Shown here: positions 16,632 through 25,862 of the stretch, in pieces
Position numbering within the stretch: position 1 is the first letter of the stretch
How the letters are laid out: every line of letters starts with the position of its first letter
From: Sva-07 sp963828415
GTDB taxonomy: Bacteria > Actinomycetota > Acidimicrobiia > Acidimicrobiales > Ilumatobacteraceae
Reading direction: 5' to 3'
DNA length: 64,000 nt
Assembly (NCBI GenBank): GCA_963828415.1
Contig: CAWHEI010000002.1
Span: 1-64,000, forward strand
Position numbers and translations under genes: made by a program
Notes under the pieces: model-generated
Database searches by the model: none
The model's input: only the letters and a program-made list of their open reading frames with translations
Told to the model about the DNA's origin: nothing

Positions 16632-18334
16632 TTCGACCGGAGCATTCGGCCGGCCAGAACGCCGGTGTGTTCGCCGTGGTCCATGAACACGTGACCGTTG
16701 ACCAGCGTGTAGTCGTAGCCGCTCGAGCCCTGCACGTAGCGGCCGGCGCCGTTCGGGAAGTCGTTGACGTACTCGGGGACCGGCAGGTGCAGACCCTCGA
16801 AGTCGATCACGTTGACATCGGCGAATGACCCGACGGCAAGGCGGCCGCGATTGCGGATGCCGAACAGGTCAGCGGTGTCGGAGGTGAGACGCCGCACCGC
16901 CTCCTCGATCGCCCAGCGTTGGCGTTCACGCACCCAGTAGGTGAGCAGGAAGGTCGGCTGGCTCGCATCCATGATCTGGCCGACATGAGCGCCGGCGTCG
17001 GCGAGACCGAGGGTCACCAGCGGATCATCGAGCATCGCCTCGACGGCGCCGAGGTCCTGATTGAGGAACGGCATGCTCGCGACCAGCGCGCCATCGGTCT
17101 CGAGGACGAGTTCGATGAACGCGGCGGCCGGGCTGACGCCGCGTTCGATGGCGATCGCCGCCAGCGACGACGCGGGATCGCAGTCGTAACGAGCAGCGTC
17201 GGCCGGCAGCACGAACACCTCGGCGAGGTCGAGCGGCGTGCCGTGCACATCGGCCTCGGAGATCAGCGTCTGGCGGAACGTCGAGTCGCGAACCATCTGC
17301 AGCTTGCGGCCGTTGACCGCGCCTCGGAGTTCCTTCCACGACGGCGCTCGATCGAACGGCGTGCGCGATTCGAGTCCGAACAGGATGCCGACGCCGCGGG
17401 CGGTCGTCTGCGGACGCACATTGGCGCCCGCAGCGTTCTCGGCCTTCACGAACTCGATCACCCGCTCGTACAGGTCCGGACGACGATTGCTCTGCGTCAA
17501 GCCGAAACTCACCGGGCGGCCGCTGCGCCGACTGATCTCGCCCATCAGGGCGACCTCGGCGCGCGACTTGTCATACGCGTCGTTGTCGCGCTCGCCGAGG
17601 CGCATCGCACCCTCGAACACTCCGGCGCCGTGCTCGCGGAGCACTTCGGCGAACGCCAGGAGTTCGTCGGCGGCGGCGTAGGTGCCGGGGACCGGTCGGC
17701 CGTCGGGCACCTTGTGCATGAAGGTGCGGCTGGTCGACACGCCGAGCGCGCCGGCAGCCATGGCCTCGTCGACCAGGCGAGCCATCGCCACGACGTCCTC
17801 GCCGGTTGCCGGGTCCTCATCGAGTCCGCGCTCACCCATCACGTAGGTGCGCAACGCCGAGTGGCCGACGAGTCCTCCCGTGTTGGGACCCTTCGGCAGC
17901 CGGTCGATCGAGTCGTAGTACTCGCCGTAGGTCTCCCAGTCCCACGCCAGCCCATCGAGGATGGCCGCGGCCGGAATGTCCTCGACGCTCTCCATCATCT
18001 CGGCCAACGTCTCACGGTCGGCGGGACGGCATGGAGCGAACGTCACGCCGCAGTTGCCCATCACCACGCTGGTGACACCGTGCCAGCAGCTCGACGTCGC
18101 GATGGGATCCCACGCGAGCTGAGCATCGAGGTGCGTGTGGATGTCGACGAAGCCGGGGGTCACGAGTCGGTCGGTCGCATCGATTTCGCGGCGGCCCTTG
18201 GCGGTGATGCCGCCCTCGGCCGCGTCGACGATCTCGGCAATCCGATCACCGGCGATCCCGATGTCAGCGAGACGACTCGGCGCGCCGGTGCCGTCGACGA
18301 CGGTGCCGTTGCGGATGATGATGTCGTGGTTCAT
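16628..18334 (-). CDS. Amidohydrolase family protein (N-acyl-D-amino-acid deacylase / D-aminoacylase-like)
   Basis: 568 residues. The start MNHDIIIRNGTVVDGTGAP is the characteristic N-terminus of the family. VDIHTHLDAQLAWDP contains the HxH metal ligands, and DAGAHVGQIMDAS has the conserved Asp/His. RGRLAVGSFADVNVID is the C-terminal beta-sandwich motif. These are TIM-barrel metal hydrolases of D-amino-acid amides or cyclic ureides. Substrate unknown. The gene stands alone on the minus strand with about 150 bases before the next gene. Confidence 0.85.
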   Translation of the reverse strand: MNHDIIIRNGTVVDGTGAPSRLADIGIAGDRIAEIVDAAEGGITAKGRREIDATDRLVTPGFVDIHTHLDAQLAWDPIATSSCWHGVTSVVMGNCGVTFAPCRPADRETLAEMMESVEDIPAAAILDGLAWDWETYGEYYDSIDRLPKGPNTGGLVGHSALRTYVMGERGLDEDPATGEDVVAMARLVDEAMAAGALGVSTSRTFMHKVPDGRPVPGTYAAADELLAFAEVLREHGAGVFEGAMRLGERDNDAYDKSRAEVALMGEISRRSGRPVSFGLTQSNRRPDLYERVIEFVKAENAAGANVRPQTTARGVGILFGLESRTPFDRAPSWKELRGAVNGRKLQMVRDSTFRQTLISEADVHGTPLDLAEVFVLPADAARYDCDPASSLAAIAIERGVSPAAAFIELVLETDGALVASMPFLNQDLGAVEAMLDDPLVTLGLADAGAHVGQIMDASQPTFLLTYWVRERQRWAIEEAVRRLTSDTADLFGIRNRGRLAVGSFADVNVIDFEGLHLPVPEYVNDFPNGAGRYVQGSSGYDYTLVNGHVFMDHGEHTGVLAGRMLRSN

Positions 18335-18486
18335 GCCGCCTCGTATGAACTCGGGGAATTCCGGCCCAACTGCTCGGATTCGACGACGGTGTTCGACGTC
18401 GGACCAAGGGTCTAGCGCGAGTCGGTGACGGCTCGTACATCAGCCGTGTTCCAATTCTGTGTCGCTCGCGAGCAGTCCAACTGCCA

Positions 18487-19116
18487 CTACTTCGTCGAGC
18501 GCAGGAGCGTTTCGGCGCCGATCGGCGTGAAACCACAGCTCAGGAACGCTCGGAGCGACGCTGCATTGCCGGGAGCCACCTGCGCGAACACGACGTCGCC
18601 GACCGGAATCAGTGCCAGCGCCGCTCGGATCAGTCGCCGCCCGGTGCCCTCAGGAGCGCCGCCGAACACCTCGACGGCGACCTCCAGTCGATCGACCAGA
18701 CCGCGTCCGATCGTCACCAGACCGGTGTCGTCGCCGTGCACGCGCACCCCGCGGCGGTGCTCGCGCGACCGGACGACGCGCGGATGGTCATCGAGATCAT
18801 CACGTTCGGGCAAGGACCCTCCGCCGGCCCGACCACCGGCCCCACCGGCCACCAGGACGGCGTCGTGCGATCCGATCCAGCCGCGTGGCCCGGCAAGCCA
18901 TCGCAGGACATCCGGTTGTGAGGCTCCCCCGAACCCGTCGACGCCCCGCTCGAGCACCTCGACCGGATCCCGATCGGTCAACACGATGGAGTGGCCGGTG
19001 AACTCGACCACTGCGTGGTGATCATCGGCCATCGGCGTCATCACGACGACACCGCCATCGACGTCCGGGAAGCGTCCGTCCGCGGCGGCGAGCAGGATGC
19101 GGTGAAGTTCGTGCAC
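18487..19116 (-). CDS. GNAT-like acetyltransferase
   Basis: 209 residues with a GTG start at 19116. The C-terminal part, GRRLIRAALALIPVGDVVFA then QVAPGNAASLRAFLSCGFTPIGAE, fits GNAT motifs A and B. The N-terminal half (HAVVEFTGHSIVLTDRD, RWLAGPRGWIGSHDAVL) resembles a degenerate companion domain. Substrate unknown. It is divergent from the flavoenzyme that starts at 19142, with only 25 bases between, so the promoters must overlap the coding starts. Confidence 0.6.
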   Translation of the reverse strand: MHELHRILLAAADGRFPDVDGGVVVMTPMADDHHAVVEFTGHSIVLTDRDPVEVLERGVDGFGGASQPDVLRWLAGPRGWIGSHDAVLVAGGAGGRAGGGSLPERDDLDDHPRVVRSREHRRGVRVHGDDTGLVTIGRGLVDRLEVAVEVFGGAPEGTGRRLIRAALALIPVGDVVFAQVAPGNAASLRAFLSCGFTPIGAETLLRSTK

Positions 19117-19141
19117 GGCCGCCGAGATTACGGTCGGATGG

Positions 19142-20176
19142 ATGCGTGTCGACGTGATGACATTCCCGAGGGCGCTGTCGGAGATGGGGCCGGTGGCGCA
19201 GCGAACCAGTCAGGCCGGCTTCGACGGCATGTTGTTCACCGAGGGTGGCCGCACCGCCTACCCGGCGGTCACCGCGGCCGCGCTCGCGGCGCCAGAACTC
19301 GAGATGTCGACCGGCGTCGCCGTTGCGTTTCCTCGCAGTCCGATGATCACGGCGCAGGTGGCGTGGGAACTTCAGGAACTCACGGGCGGTCACTTCCGAT
19401 TGGGCCTCGGCACCCAGGTGCGAACCCACGTGGTGCGGCGCTACGGGATGGAGTTCGAACGACCCGGCCCCCGGTTGCGCGACTACGTCCGTGCGGTCAA
19501 GGCGTGCTTCGCTGCCTTCCGGGGTGAGTCACTCGATCACCACGGCGAGTTCTACGACCTCGACTTCATCAACCGCCAGTGGAGCCCCGGACCGATCGAC
19601 CCACCCGACCCCAAGGTCGACATCGCCGCCGTCAACCCGTGGATGCTGCGCATGGCCGGCGAGGTGGCCGACGGTGTCCATGTGCATCCGATCGGTGAGC
19701 CCGGCTACCTCGCACGCCACGTCGTGCCCGCGGTCGCGGAGGGCGCTGTCGCCGCCGGACGCGTCCCGAGCGACGTCGGCGTGATCGTGCCGGTCACCAC
19801 GATCGTCGGCGACACCGACGCCGAGATCGCTCGGGCGCGCGACATCGCTCGAGCGTCGCTGTCGTTCTACGGGTCGACGCCGAACTATGCGTTCATCTGG
19901 GACGAGGCCGGGTTCGAGGGCACCACCGAGCGCATCCGGGCCAAGCAGAAGGCGGGCGACATGGCGGCGATGGCGGCCGAGATCACCGACGACCATCTCT
20001 CGGTGTTCTGCACCGAAGCGAGCTGGGACGGCCTGGCCGACGCGCTGATCGACAAGTACGCCGGCGTCGTCGACCGGTTGGTGTTCTACAACCCGGCCTT
20101 CGACACGCCGGAGCGCTTCGAACGTTACGGCGCCGTCGCACGGACGATCTCCGACCGGACAGCGAGTTCGGGGTGA
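19142..20176 (+). CDS. F420-dependent LLM-class oxidoreductase
   Basis: 344 residues: MRVDVMTFPRALSEMG, then QAGFDGMLFTEGGRTAYPAV, SPMITAQVAWELQELTGGHF and RLGLGTQVRTHVVRRYGM, all typical of the F420-dependent luciferase-like family. The TIM barrel probably uses F420 as hydride carrier. The stop overlaps the GNAT start downstream, giving a three-gene plus-strand unit (flavoenzyme, GNAT, protease). Confidence 0.85.
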   Translation: MRVDVMTFPRALSEMGPVAQRTSQAGFDGMLFTEGGRTAYPAVTAAALAAPELEMSTGVAVAFPRSPMITAQVAWELQELTGGHFRLGLGTQVRTHVVRRYGMEFERPGPRLRDYVRAVKACFAAFRGESLDHHGEFYDLDFINRQWSPGPIDPPDPKVDIAAVNPWMLRMAGEVADGVHVHPIGEPGYLARHVVPAVAEGAVAAGRVPSDVGVIVPVTTIVGDTDAEIARARDIARASLSFYGSTPNYAFIWDEAGFEGTTERIRAKQKAGDMAAMAAEITDDHLSVFCTEASWDGLADALIDKYAGVVDRLVFYNPAFDTPERFERYGAVARTISDRTASSG

Positions 20177-20613
20177 CCGACATCCGGCGCGCCGGAGCGG
20201 GCGACCTCGACATGCTCGTCGAGTTGCACCGTGCATTCTGTGTGCTCGACGGTCATCCGTTCGACGACCGCCGTGCCGGTGCAGCCTTCACCCCTCTGCT
20301 TGCCGACGACACTCATGGGGTGGTCTGGATCGTCGACGCTCCACGCGGCTACGCCGTGCTGACCTGGGGATGGTCGATCGAGGCCGGCGGCGCTGAGGCC
20401 GTGCTCGACGAGATCTTCGTCACCGAACGCAACACGGGTGTGGGCTCGTTGCTGGTCGATCATCTGCTGGCCGACGGGCGTCGGCGCGGGCTGGCGCGCA
20501 TCTTCCTCGAGACCGAGGCCCACAACGACCGGGTCCGAGGGTTCTACACGCGCCACGGATTCAGCACCGACGACTCGATCTGGATGAGCCACGAGTTCGT
20601 CGACTTGTCGTGA
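20173..20613 (+). CDS. GNAT-family N-acetyltransferase
   Basis: 146 residues, a single compact GNAT domain. VLDEIFVTERNTGVGSLLVD is motif A (acetyl-CoA binding) and ETEAHNDRVRGFYTRHGF is motif B. The GTG start at 20173 overlaps the stop of the LLM gene. Substrate not predictable. Confidence 0.85.
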   Translation: MTDIRRAGAGDLDMLVELHRAFCVLDGHPFDDRRAGAAFTPLLADDTHGVVWIVDAPRGYAVLTWGWSIEAGGAEAVLDEIFVTERNTGVGSLLVDHLLADGRRRGLARIFLETEAHNDRVRGFYTRHGFSTDDSIWMSHEFVDLS

Positions 20614-21296
20614 ACCCCGGCTCACCCCGGGCGGCGCTGATCGCGGTCTCGCTCCTCGTCGCCACGACGTCCTGCAACTCGGAGACGAGCGTCGACCGCG
20701 ACGCGATCGAGGCGGCGACCGTGCGTGTTCGTGCGGACGGTTGCGGACCGAGAACCGAACTGGGCACGGGCACGACCGTCCCCGACGGGCTGATCGTGAC
20801 CGCCGCCCACGTCGTTGCCGGGTCAGAACGCGTCGAGGTGGTCGATCGTTCAGGTGGAACGATCGACGCCGACGTGGTGTTCTTCGACCCCGACCTCGAC
20901 GTTGCTGCGCTCCGACCGGTCGCCGACGCGGGGCCGCCTACCCCACTGCGCGCCGAACCAGCACGCGCTGGCGACGTGGGGCTGGTCGGACTCGTCGCCG
21001 CGGACGGTTCGGTCGAGTTGGTCGAGGTCGACATCGTGCAACACGTCACGATCCGCACCACCGACATCTCGCTCGACGACGAAGTGGAGCGGTCGGGGCT
21101 CCGCGTTGCGATCGCCATCGAGCCAGGTGATTCCGGGGCGATGGTGCATCTCCCGGATGGCGGGGTCGGCATCGTGTGGAGTCGGAGCACGGCCACCAGC
21201 GATCAGGCGTGGACCGTCGATCTACCTTCCGGCCTCCTCGAGACGTCGACGCGGCGAGCCCTGATCGCTCCGGTCGACGTCGGGCCGTGCCTCTGA
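20610..21296 (+). CDS. Trypsin-like serine protease, exported
   Basis: 228 residues. A lipoprotein-like signal (AALIAVSLLVATTSC) is followed by a chymotrypsin-fold protease: His in VTAAHVVAG, Asp in FFDPDLDVAALRP, and Ser in EPGDSGAMV. The catalytic triad is therefore complete. No PDZ domain. The GTG start overlaps the preceding stop (GTGA). It is likely a surface-anchored protease of DegP/trypsin type in the envelope. Confidence 0.85.
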   Translation: MNPGSPRAALIAVSLLVATTSCNSETSVDRDAIEAATVRVRADGCGPRTELGTGTTVPDGLIVTAAHVVAGSERVEVVDRSGGTIDADVVFFDPDLDVAALRPVADAGPPTPLRAEPARAGDVGLVGLVAADGSVELVEVDIVQHVTIRTTDISLDDEVERSGLRVAIAIEPGDSGAMVHLPDGGVGIVWSRSTATSDQAWTVDLPSGLLETSTRRALIAPVDVGPCL

Positions 21297-21316
21297 CGTT
21301 CTGACCGGGAGGACCG

Positions 21317-22612
21317 TCAGGGAGCGCCGAGGACCCGATCGGTGTAGGCGTTGCGAAACGTGCCCGTGGGATCGAGCTTGTGACGCCACGTCTGGAACGT
21401 GTCCCACTCTGGGTAGCGATGGGCGAGCGTCATCTGGTTCTGGAAGTGCATCTTGCCCCAGTGCGGTCGGCCGTTGTAGTCGTTCATGATCTGCTCGACG
21501 CCCTGGAAGTAGGCCTCGTAGGGCACGCCGACGTACTGGTGCACCGCGATCCATCCCGAGTCACGTCCGTTGGCGGTCGACAGCGGGATGTCGTCACCCT
21601 TCGACGAGCGCACCTCGATCGGGAACATCGGAGGGAACGGCAGACGCGACGTGAGATCCATGATGCGACCGATGGCGTCGGGCACGGCGTCGAACGGGAT
21701 TCCGTACTCCATCTCGACGAAGTGCACGTGGCGAGGGCTGCAGAACACCCGGTCGCTGCGATCGACGACGTCTCGCTCGGCGGCCGCCGACATCACCAGC
21801 TTGGCCACCTTCGGTGCCAGCGACGGGAACCTGCGACCCACCCGGCACACCGTGCCGAATGCGAGGTTCTCGCCGATCCACTTGTCGCGTACGTACCCCG
21901 CCTTCGATTGCGGGCGAGCAGCTTCGTCGGTGCGTGTGTTGCGCTTGACCTGGCAACGTCGCGCACCAGGCATCAGGAAGAACTCGACGTGATCGGTTGA
22001 CCTCATCACGTTGCCGAAGTCGGCCAGGACATCGGTGAGTTTCTCGACGCTCTCGACGGCGTGAAGGTTGAACGCCGGAACGCATCGCAGCGTCACCTCG
22101 GTGAGGATGCCCAAGGCGCCGAGGCCGACGCGGGCGACGCGGAGGAGTTCGGTCTCCGTGTGCTCGTCGGCGCGCAACACCGTTCCGTCGCCGGTCACGA
22201 TCTCGAGCCCGACGATGTTGGTCGCCAGGTTTGCAAACTCCACGCCGGTGCCGTGCGTGGCCGTCGACGTGGCGCCGGCGATCGACTGCACATTGATGTC
22301 GCCGAGATTCGGCAGTGCGAGGCCGAGCGCCGCCAGTCGATCGTTGAGATCGCGTAGTCGGATCCCGGCCTGCACGGTGACGTCATTGCCGTCGACGGAG
22401 AGCACCTGGTTCATTGCGTCGAGCGACAGCAGGTGCCCGTCCGTCATCGCGGTGTCGGTGAACGAGTGCGCCCCGCCGATCACCTTGACTCGTTCGCCTG
22501 CGGCCGCCGCCATCCGCACGACCGCGGCCACCTCGTCGGTGAAGCGGGGTTCGTGGACCTGCGCGGGAAGACAACGCTGGTTGCCGGCCCAGTTCTTGGT
22601 GGGGACTGCCAT
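21317..22612 (-). CDS. FAD-linked oxidase, D-arabinono-1,4-lactone / L-gulonolactone oxidase-like
   Basis: 431 residues. The N-terminal FAD_binding_4 domain (GERVKVIGGAHSFTDTAMTD, ATHGTG) has the His of the GGxHS motif. The C-terminal ALO domain includes PYEAYFQGVEQIMNDYNGRP and HWGKMHF, with FRNAYTDRVLG at the end. Family members oxidise aldonolactones or sugar alcohols with oxygen or a dehydrogenase partner. No tail or membrane anchor. The start at 22612 is the ATG that precedes AVPTKNWAGNQ. Confidence 0.88.
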   Translation of the reverse strand: MAVPTKNWAGNQRCLPAQVHEPRFTDEVAAVVRMAAAAGERVKVIGGAHSFTDTAMTDGHLLSLDAMNQVLSVDGNDVTVQAGIRLRDLNDRLAALGLALPNLGDINVQSIAGATSTATHGTGVEFANLATNIVGLEIVTGDGTVLRADEHTETELLRVARVGLGALGILTEVTLRCVPAFNLHAVESVEKLTDVLADFGNVMRSTDHVEFFLMPGARRCQVKRNTRTDEAARPQSKAGYVRDKWIGENLAFGTVCRVGRRFPSLAPKVAKLVMSAAAERDVVDRSDRVFCSPRHVHFVEMEYGIPFDAVPDAIGRIMDLTSRLPFPPMFPIEVRSSKGDDIPLSTANGRDSGWIAVHQYVGVPYEAYFQGVEQIMNDYNGRPHWGKMHFQNQMTLAHRYPEWDTFQTWRHKLDPTGTFRNAYTDRVLGAP

Positions 22613-22647
22613 GGCCCCCAGCGTAAGCCCGCAGCGAGCGTCGAACG

Positions 22648-23865
22648 TCAGCGATCGGAGATCGCGTCGCGCAACACGTCGACGGTTTCCGCCAGTTCGT
22701 CAGCAGTGGTCGTGTAGTGAACCGATGTCCGCAACAGCACTGGGAGGTGGCGCCGTTCGACGTCCCACCGTGACGATTCGTCGTGGGTGCAACTCGTGTT
22801 GATCCGGCAGCCTGTGAGCACGCGCTGCAGCTCCGTCGACGATCTGATGTCGCTCGCGCTGGTGACGATGCCACACCGGTCGGTTCCCTCGTCGTAGATG
22901 GTGAAACCCACGGTGGCCAGCAGTGCTCGCAACTGCTCGGCGCGCTCGGTGACCGTCGCCTCGATGCGATCGATCCCCCAGCGCAGCGCGGTGTCGACCG
23001 CCGCACCCAGGCCCAACCACCCCGCCACGTTGTGCTCCCAGTGTTCGAAACGACGGGCACCGGGTCGCCACTCGAAGCGGTCACCGGCCAACAGGTCCGC
23101 TCCGTGGTGGTCCGGCTGGCTCGGGACGAGCCGGTCCACCATCGAGTCGCTGACGTAGAGGAATCCCGTCCCACGCGGCCCACGCAGATACTTCCGACCG
23201 GTGGCCGACAGCATGTCGCAGCCGATCTCACGGACATCGAGGCAGCGCTGCCCGACCGACTGGCACGCGTCGAGGAGGAACGGCACCCCAGCGGCACGGC
23301 TCAACGCGCCGACCTCGGCCGCCGGGTTGACGAGGCCGCCGTTGGTGGGAACGTGGGTCAGCGACACGAGCGCAACGTCGAAACGGCGCAGCCGGTCGGC
23401 GACGGCCTCGACGTCGATCTGGCCCGTGGCATCGCTCGGCACACGATCGATCACGACGCCGCGCCGTTCGACCGCGGCGAGGAAGGCAACCACGTTCGCG
23501 CCGTACTCGTGGTCGTGCACCACGATCCGCTGGCCGGGTTCCATCGGAACCGACCAGAACGCAGCATTCCACGCGGCGGTCGCATGCTCCATCCGTGCGA
23601 TCTCGTGCGAGCGCGCTCCGATCAGCGAACCGATCGAGTCGTAGACGGCATCGCGCCGCTCGAGCGCTGCCTCAGCGGCCTCGTAGCCACCCATTGTCGC
23701 CTCTGCCTGGAGGTGGCCGATCTGCGCATCGAGCACAGCCTGCGGTGGCAGTGACGCCCCAGCATGATTGAGATGGATGATGCGTCCGTCGATGTCACCG
23801 CAGCCGGGTGTCGCAGCTCGGGCCGCTTGGACCTCGTTGGTGGTCAACGCTGTCGGATCGCCCAC
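22648..23865 (-). CDS. Class V aminotransferase (PLP-dependent; cysteine desulfurase/EgtE-like)
   Basis: 405 residues. IHLNHAGASLPP at the start, HDHEYGANVVAF, LTHVPTNGGLVNP, LLDACQSVGQRCLD and the PLP-lysine segment SATGRKYLRGPRGTGFLYV define class V fold-type I enzymes. It may be a cysteine desulfurase or a hercynylcysteine sulfoxide lyase; no ergothioneine genes are nearby, so the substrate stays open. The start at 23865 lies close after the stop of mycothione reductase (23884), suggesting one operon read toward lower coordinates. Confidence 0.8.
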   Translation of the reverse strand: MGDPTALTTNEVQAARAATPGCGDIDGRIIHLNHAGASLPPQAVLDAQIGHLQAEATMGGYEAAEAALERRDAVYDSIGSLIGARSHEIARMEHATAAWNAAFWSVPMEPGQRIVVHDHEYGANVVAFLAAVERRGVVIDRVPSDATGQIDVEAVADRLRRFDVALVSLTHVPTNGGLVNPAAEVGALSRAAGVPFLLDACQSVGQRCLDVREIGCDMLSATGRKYLRGPRGTGFLYVSDSMVDRLVPSQPDHHGADLLAGDRFEWRPGARRFEHWEHNVAGWLGLGAAVDTALRWGIDRIEATVTERAEQLRALLATVGFTIYDEGTDRCGIVTSASDIRSSTELQRVLTGCRINTSCTHDESSRWDVERRHLPVLLRTSVHYTTTADELAETVDVLRDAISDR

Positions 23866-23883
23866 AGCGGGCGATGCTACCGA

Positions 23884-25263
23884 TCAGTCGAGGGCGTCGA
23901 GGAGGGCGTTCTCGATGACTTCGGTGAGCGCCGGATGGATGTAGAACACCTGGCGGGCGACGTCCTCGGCGCGTTGATCGAACTGCATTGCCTGGATCAG
24001 CGGCTGGATGACCGACGACGCCTGCGGACCGAGCACGTGAGCGCCGAGGAGCAGTCCGGTCTCGGTGTCGACGAGCACCTTGGCGAACCCCGAGGTGTCG
24101 GCCATCGCCCAGCCGTACGCCGTGCCGCCGTAGTCGCGACGGCCAACGGTGAATGATCGCCCCTGCTTGATCGCTTCTTGCTCGGTCAAGCCGACGGTGG
24201 CCACCTGCGGATTCGAGAACACCGCGCTCGGCACCGCCTTGTAGCTCTGGTGTCGGAGGTTGTCGGGGTGCGCGATGTTCCAGAACGCGATCGCGGCCTC
24301 TGCGTTCGCGAGGTGCTTGAGCTGGTAGTTGTTGGCGAGGTCGCCCACCGCCCAGATGCCGGGCACGTTGGTGGCCATCGTGTCGTCGACCGCAACGGTG
24401 CCGTGGTGGTGGCATTCGAGGCCGGCGGCATCGACGTCGAGCAGATCACTGTTTGGTTCGCGACCGGTGGCGACGAGGAGTTCGTCGACGATCGTCTCGC
24501 CGATCGCGCAGGTGATCTTGATGCCGTCGGCCACACGTTCCACCCTGGTGGGCACGTGACCGAGCATCAGTTGGACTCGCTCGCCGAACACCTCGGTGAA
24601 GGTGCTGGAGATGTCGTGGTCGAACTCGCGCAGCAGCGTGTTCGACCGGTTGAAGATCGTGACGTGCGATCCGAGGCCCGAGAACACGTGACCCATCTCG
24701 ACCGCGATGAAGCCACCTCCGATGATGCCGAGCCGCGCCGGGAGCTCCGGCAATCGCATGATCGAGTCCGACGTGTGGAACCCGGTCTCCATCAGACCCG
24801 CGATCGGCGGCACGACGGGTCGGGCACCGGCGGCGAGGAGGATGTTCGGTGCGGTGATGCGGCGGCCTTCCACGTCGAGGGTCCGCTCGTCGATGAACGC
24901 TGCGGTGCCCTCGATCAGCGTGACGTTCGGAGTTCCGGTCGCCCGGTAGTCACGCCCGCTCGACGCGATCGGGTCGATCAGGCCGAACACCCGGTCGCGA
25001 ATCGCCGACCAGTCGGCACCGTTGAACTGGGTGTCGATGCCGAGCTTCGACGACGACTGCGAGGCCACCGCGACGTCAGCCGGGTAGACGAACATCTTCG
25101 ACGGGATGCAGCCACGGTTCAGACAGGTCCCTCCGAACACATCGCGCTCGACGATGGCGATGTTCCAGTCGTCGAGGTACGACGGAATCGAGTTTCCCGA
25201 CCCGCTCCCCACGATGATCAGATCGAACGTCTCGGTGGACAGGTCGGACTCAGCGTTGCTCAC
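23884..25263 (-). CDS. mtr: Mycothione reductase
   Basis: 459 residues, the usual length. FDLIIVGSGSGN is the FAD Rossmann motif. GGTCLNRGCIPSKM holds the redox-active Cys pair. RLGIIGGGFIAVEMGHVFSG is the NADPH motif, and FYIHPALTEVIENALLDALD is the C-terminal His-Glu interface motif. It reduces mycothiol disulfide with NADPH, a mark of mycothiol-producing Actinobacteria. I chose the GTG at 25263 (MSNAESDLSTETFDL). The open frame runs further, but that upstream stretch overlaps a palindromic intergenic region. Confidence 0.92.
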   Translation of the reverse strand: MSNAESDLSTETFDLIIVGSGSGNSIPSYLDDWNIAIVERDVFGGTCLNRGCIPSKMFVYPADVAVASQSSSKLGIDTQFNGADWSAIRDRVFGLIDPIASSGRDYRATGTPNVTLIEGTAAFIDERTLDVEGRRITAPNILLAAGARPVVPPIAGLMETGFHTSDSIMRLPELPARLGIIGGGFIAVEMGHVFSGLGSHVTIFNRSNTLLREFDHDISSTFTEVFGERVQLMLGHVPTRVERVADGIKITCAIGETIVDELLVATGREPNSDLLDVDAAGLECHHHGTVAVDDTMATNVPGIWAVGDLANNYQLKHLANAEAAIAFWNIAHPDNLRHQSYKAVPSAVFSNPQVATVGLTEQEAIKQGRSFTVGRRDYGGTAYGWAMADTSGFAKVLVDTETGLLLGAHVLGPQASSVIQPLIQAMQFDQRAEDVARQVFYIHPALTEVIENALLDALD

Positions 25264-25300
25264 GAAGACAAGACAACCAGCGTCCGCCCCCAATCCTTCC

Positions 25301-25366
25301 CGTGGTTCCCGGAACCCGGGTCTCCGGGAACCACGGTGGTTCCCGGAGACCTGGGCGTGGGGAACC
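25301..25366. repeat. Palindromic operator-like sequence between mtr and the Nudix gene
   Basis: CGTGGTTCCCGGA (25301-25313) and TCCGGGAACCACG (25323-25335) are perfect 13-bp arms around a 9-base loop that is itself symmetrical. Two more half sites of the same kind follow (GGTTCCCGGA at 25338 and GGGGAACC at 25359). It lies in the divergent promoter space, so four GGTTCC half sites could form an operator for a dimeric regulator, or a 5'-UTR hairpin. Confidence 0.7.
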
Positions 25367-25390
25367 AGGGCGGGCTCTAGGGTGAGATGC

Positions 25391-25861
25391 GTGTTGGAAC
25401 GACGGACAGGCGACGGGTTCATGCGGTGCAGCGACGGGCACGTGCGATGGGGCGTCTACGGCGCCGCCGGCGTGGTGTTCGTGGTGCGCGACGCGCACGA
25501 CGAACCGCTCGTGATGCTGCAGAAGCGCTCGGCGATGGCCCACGAGGGCGGCAACTGGTCGTGTGCGGGCGGCGCGCTCGACCTCGGCGAGACTCCCTAC
25601 GAAGGAGCCCTGCGCGAAGCATCCGAGGAGGTCGGTCCACCGCTGAGCGCTCCCCGACTGCTCGGCCAGTACGTGTTCGAGCCGGCCACCGACTGGAAAT
25701 ACACGACCGTCGTCGTCGAAGTCGACGAGCCATTCGGTGCGTCGATGAACTTCGAGACCGACGAGGTCGACTGGTTCCCGCTCGACTACGTCGATCAGCT
25801 CCCGCTGCACTTCGGGTTCGCAGCGGCGTGGCCCCACCTTCGCGAGATCATCGAGGCCTGA
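25391..25861 (+). CDS. Nudix hydrolase
   Basis: 156 residues with a complete Nudix box, GALDLGETPYEGALREASEE then VG, matching G-x5-E-x7-REx2EExGU. The family cleaves nucleoside diphosphates linked to another group. The GTG at 25391 has AGGGTGAG four bases upstream; ATG 25421 is a possible shorter start. The stop lies one base before the ATG of the molybdopterin oxidoreductase (25863), suggesting co-transcription. Confidence 0.8.
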   Translation: MLERRTGDGFMRCSDGHVRWGVYGAAGVVFVVRDAHDEPLVMLQKRSAMAHEGGNWSCAGGALDLGETPYEGALREASEEVGPPLSAPRLLGQYVFEPATDWKYTTVVVEVDEPFGASMNFETDEVDWFPLDYVDQLPLHFGFAAAWPHLREIIEA

Positions 25862-25862
25862 C

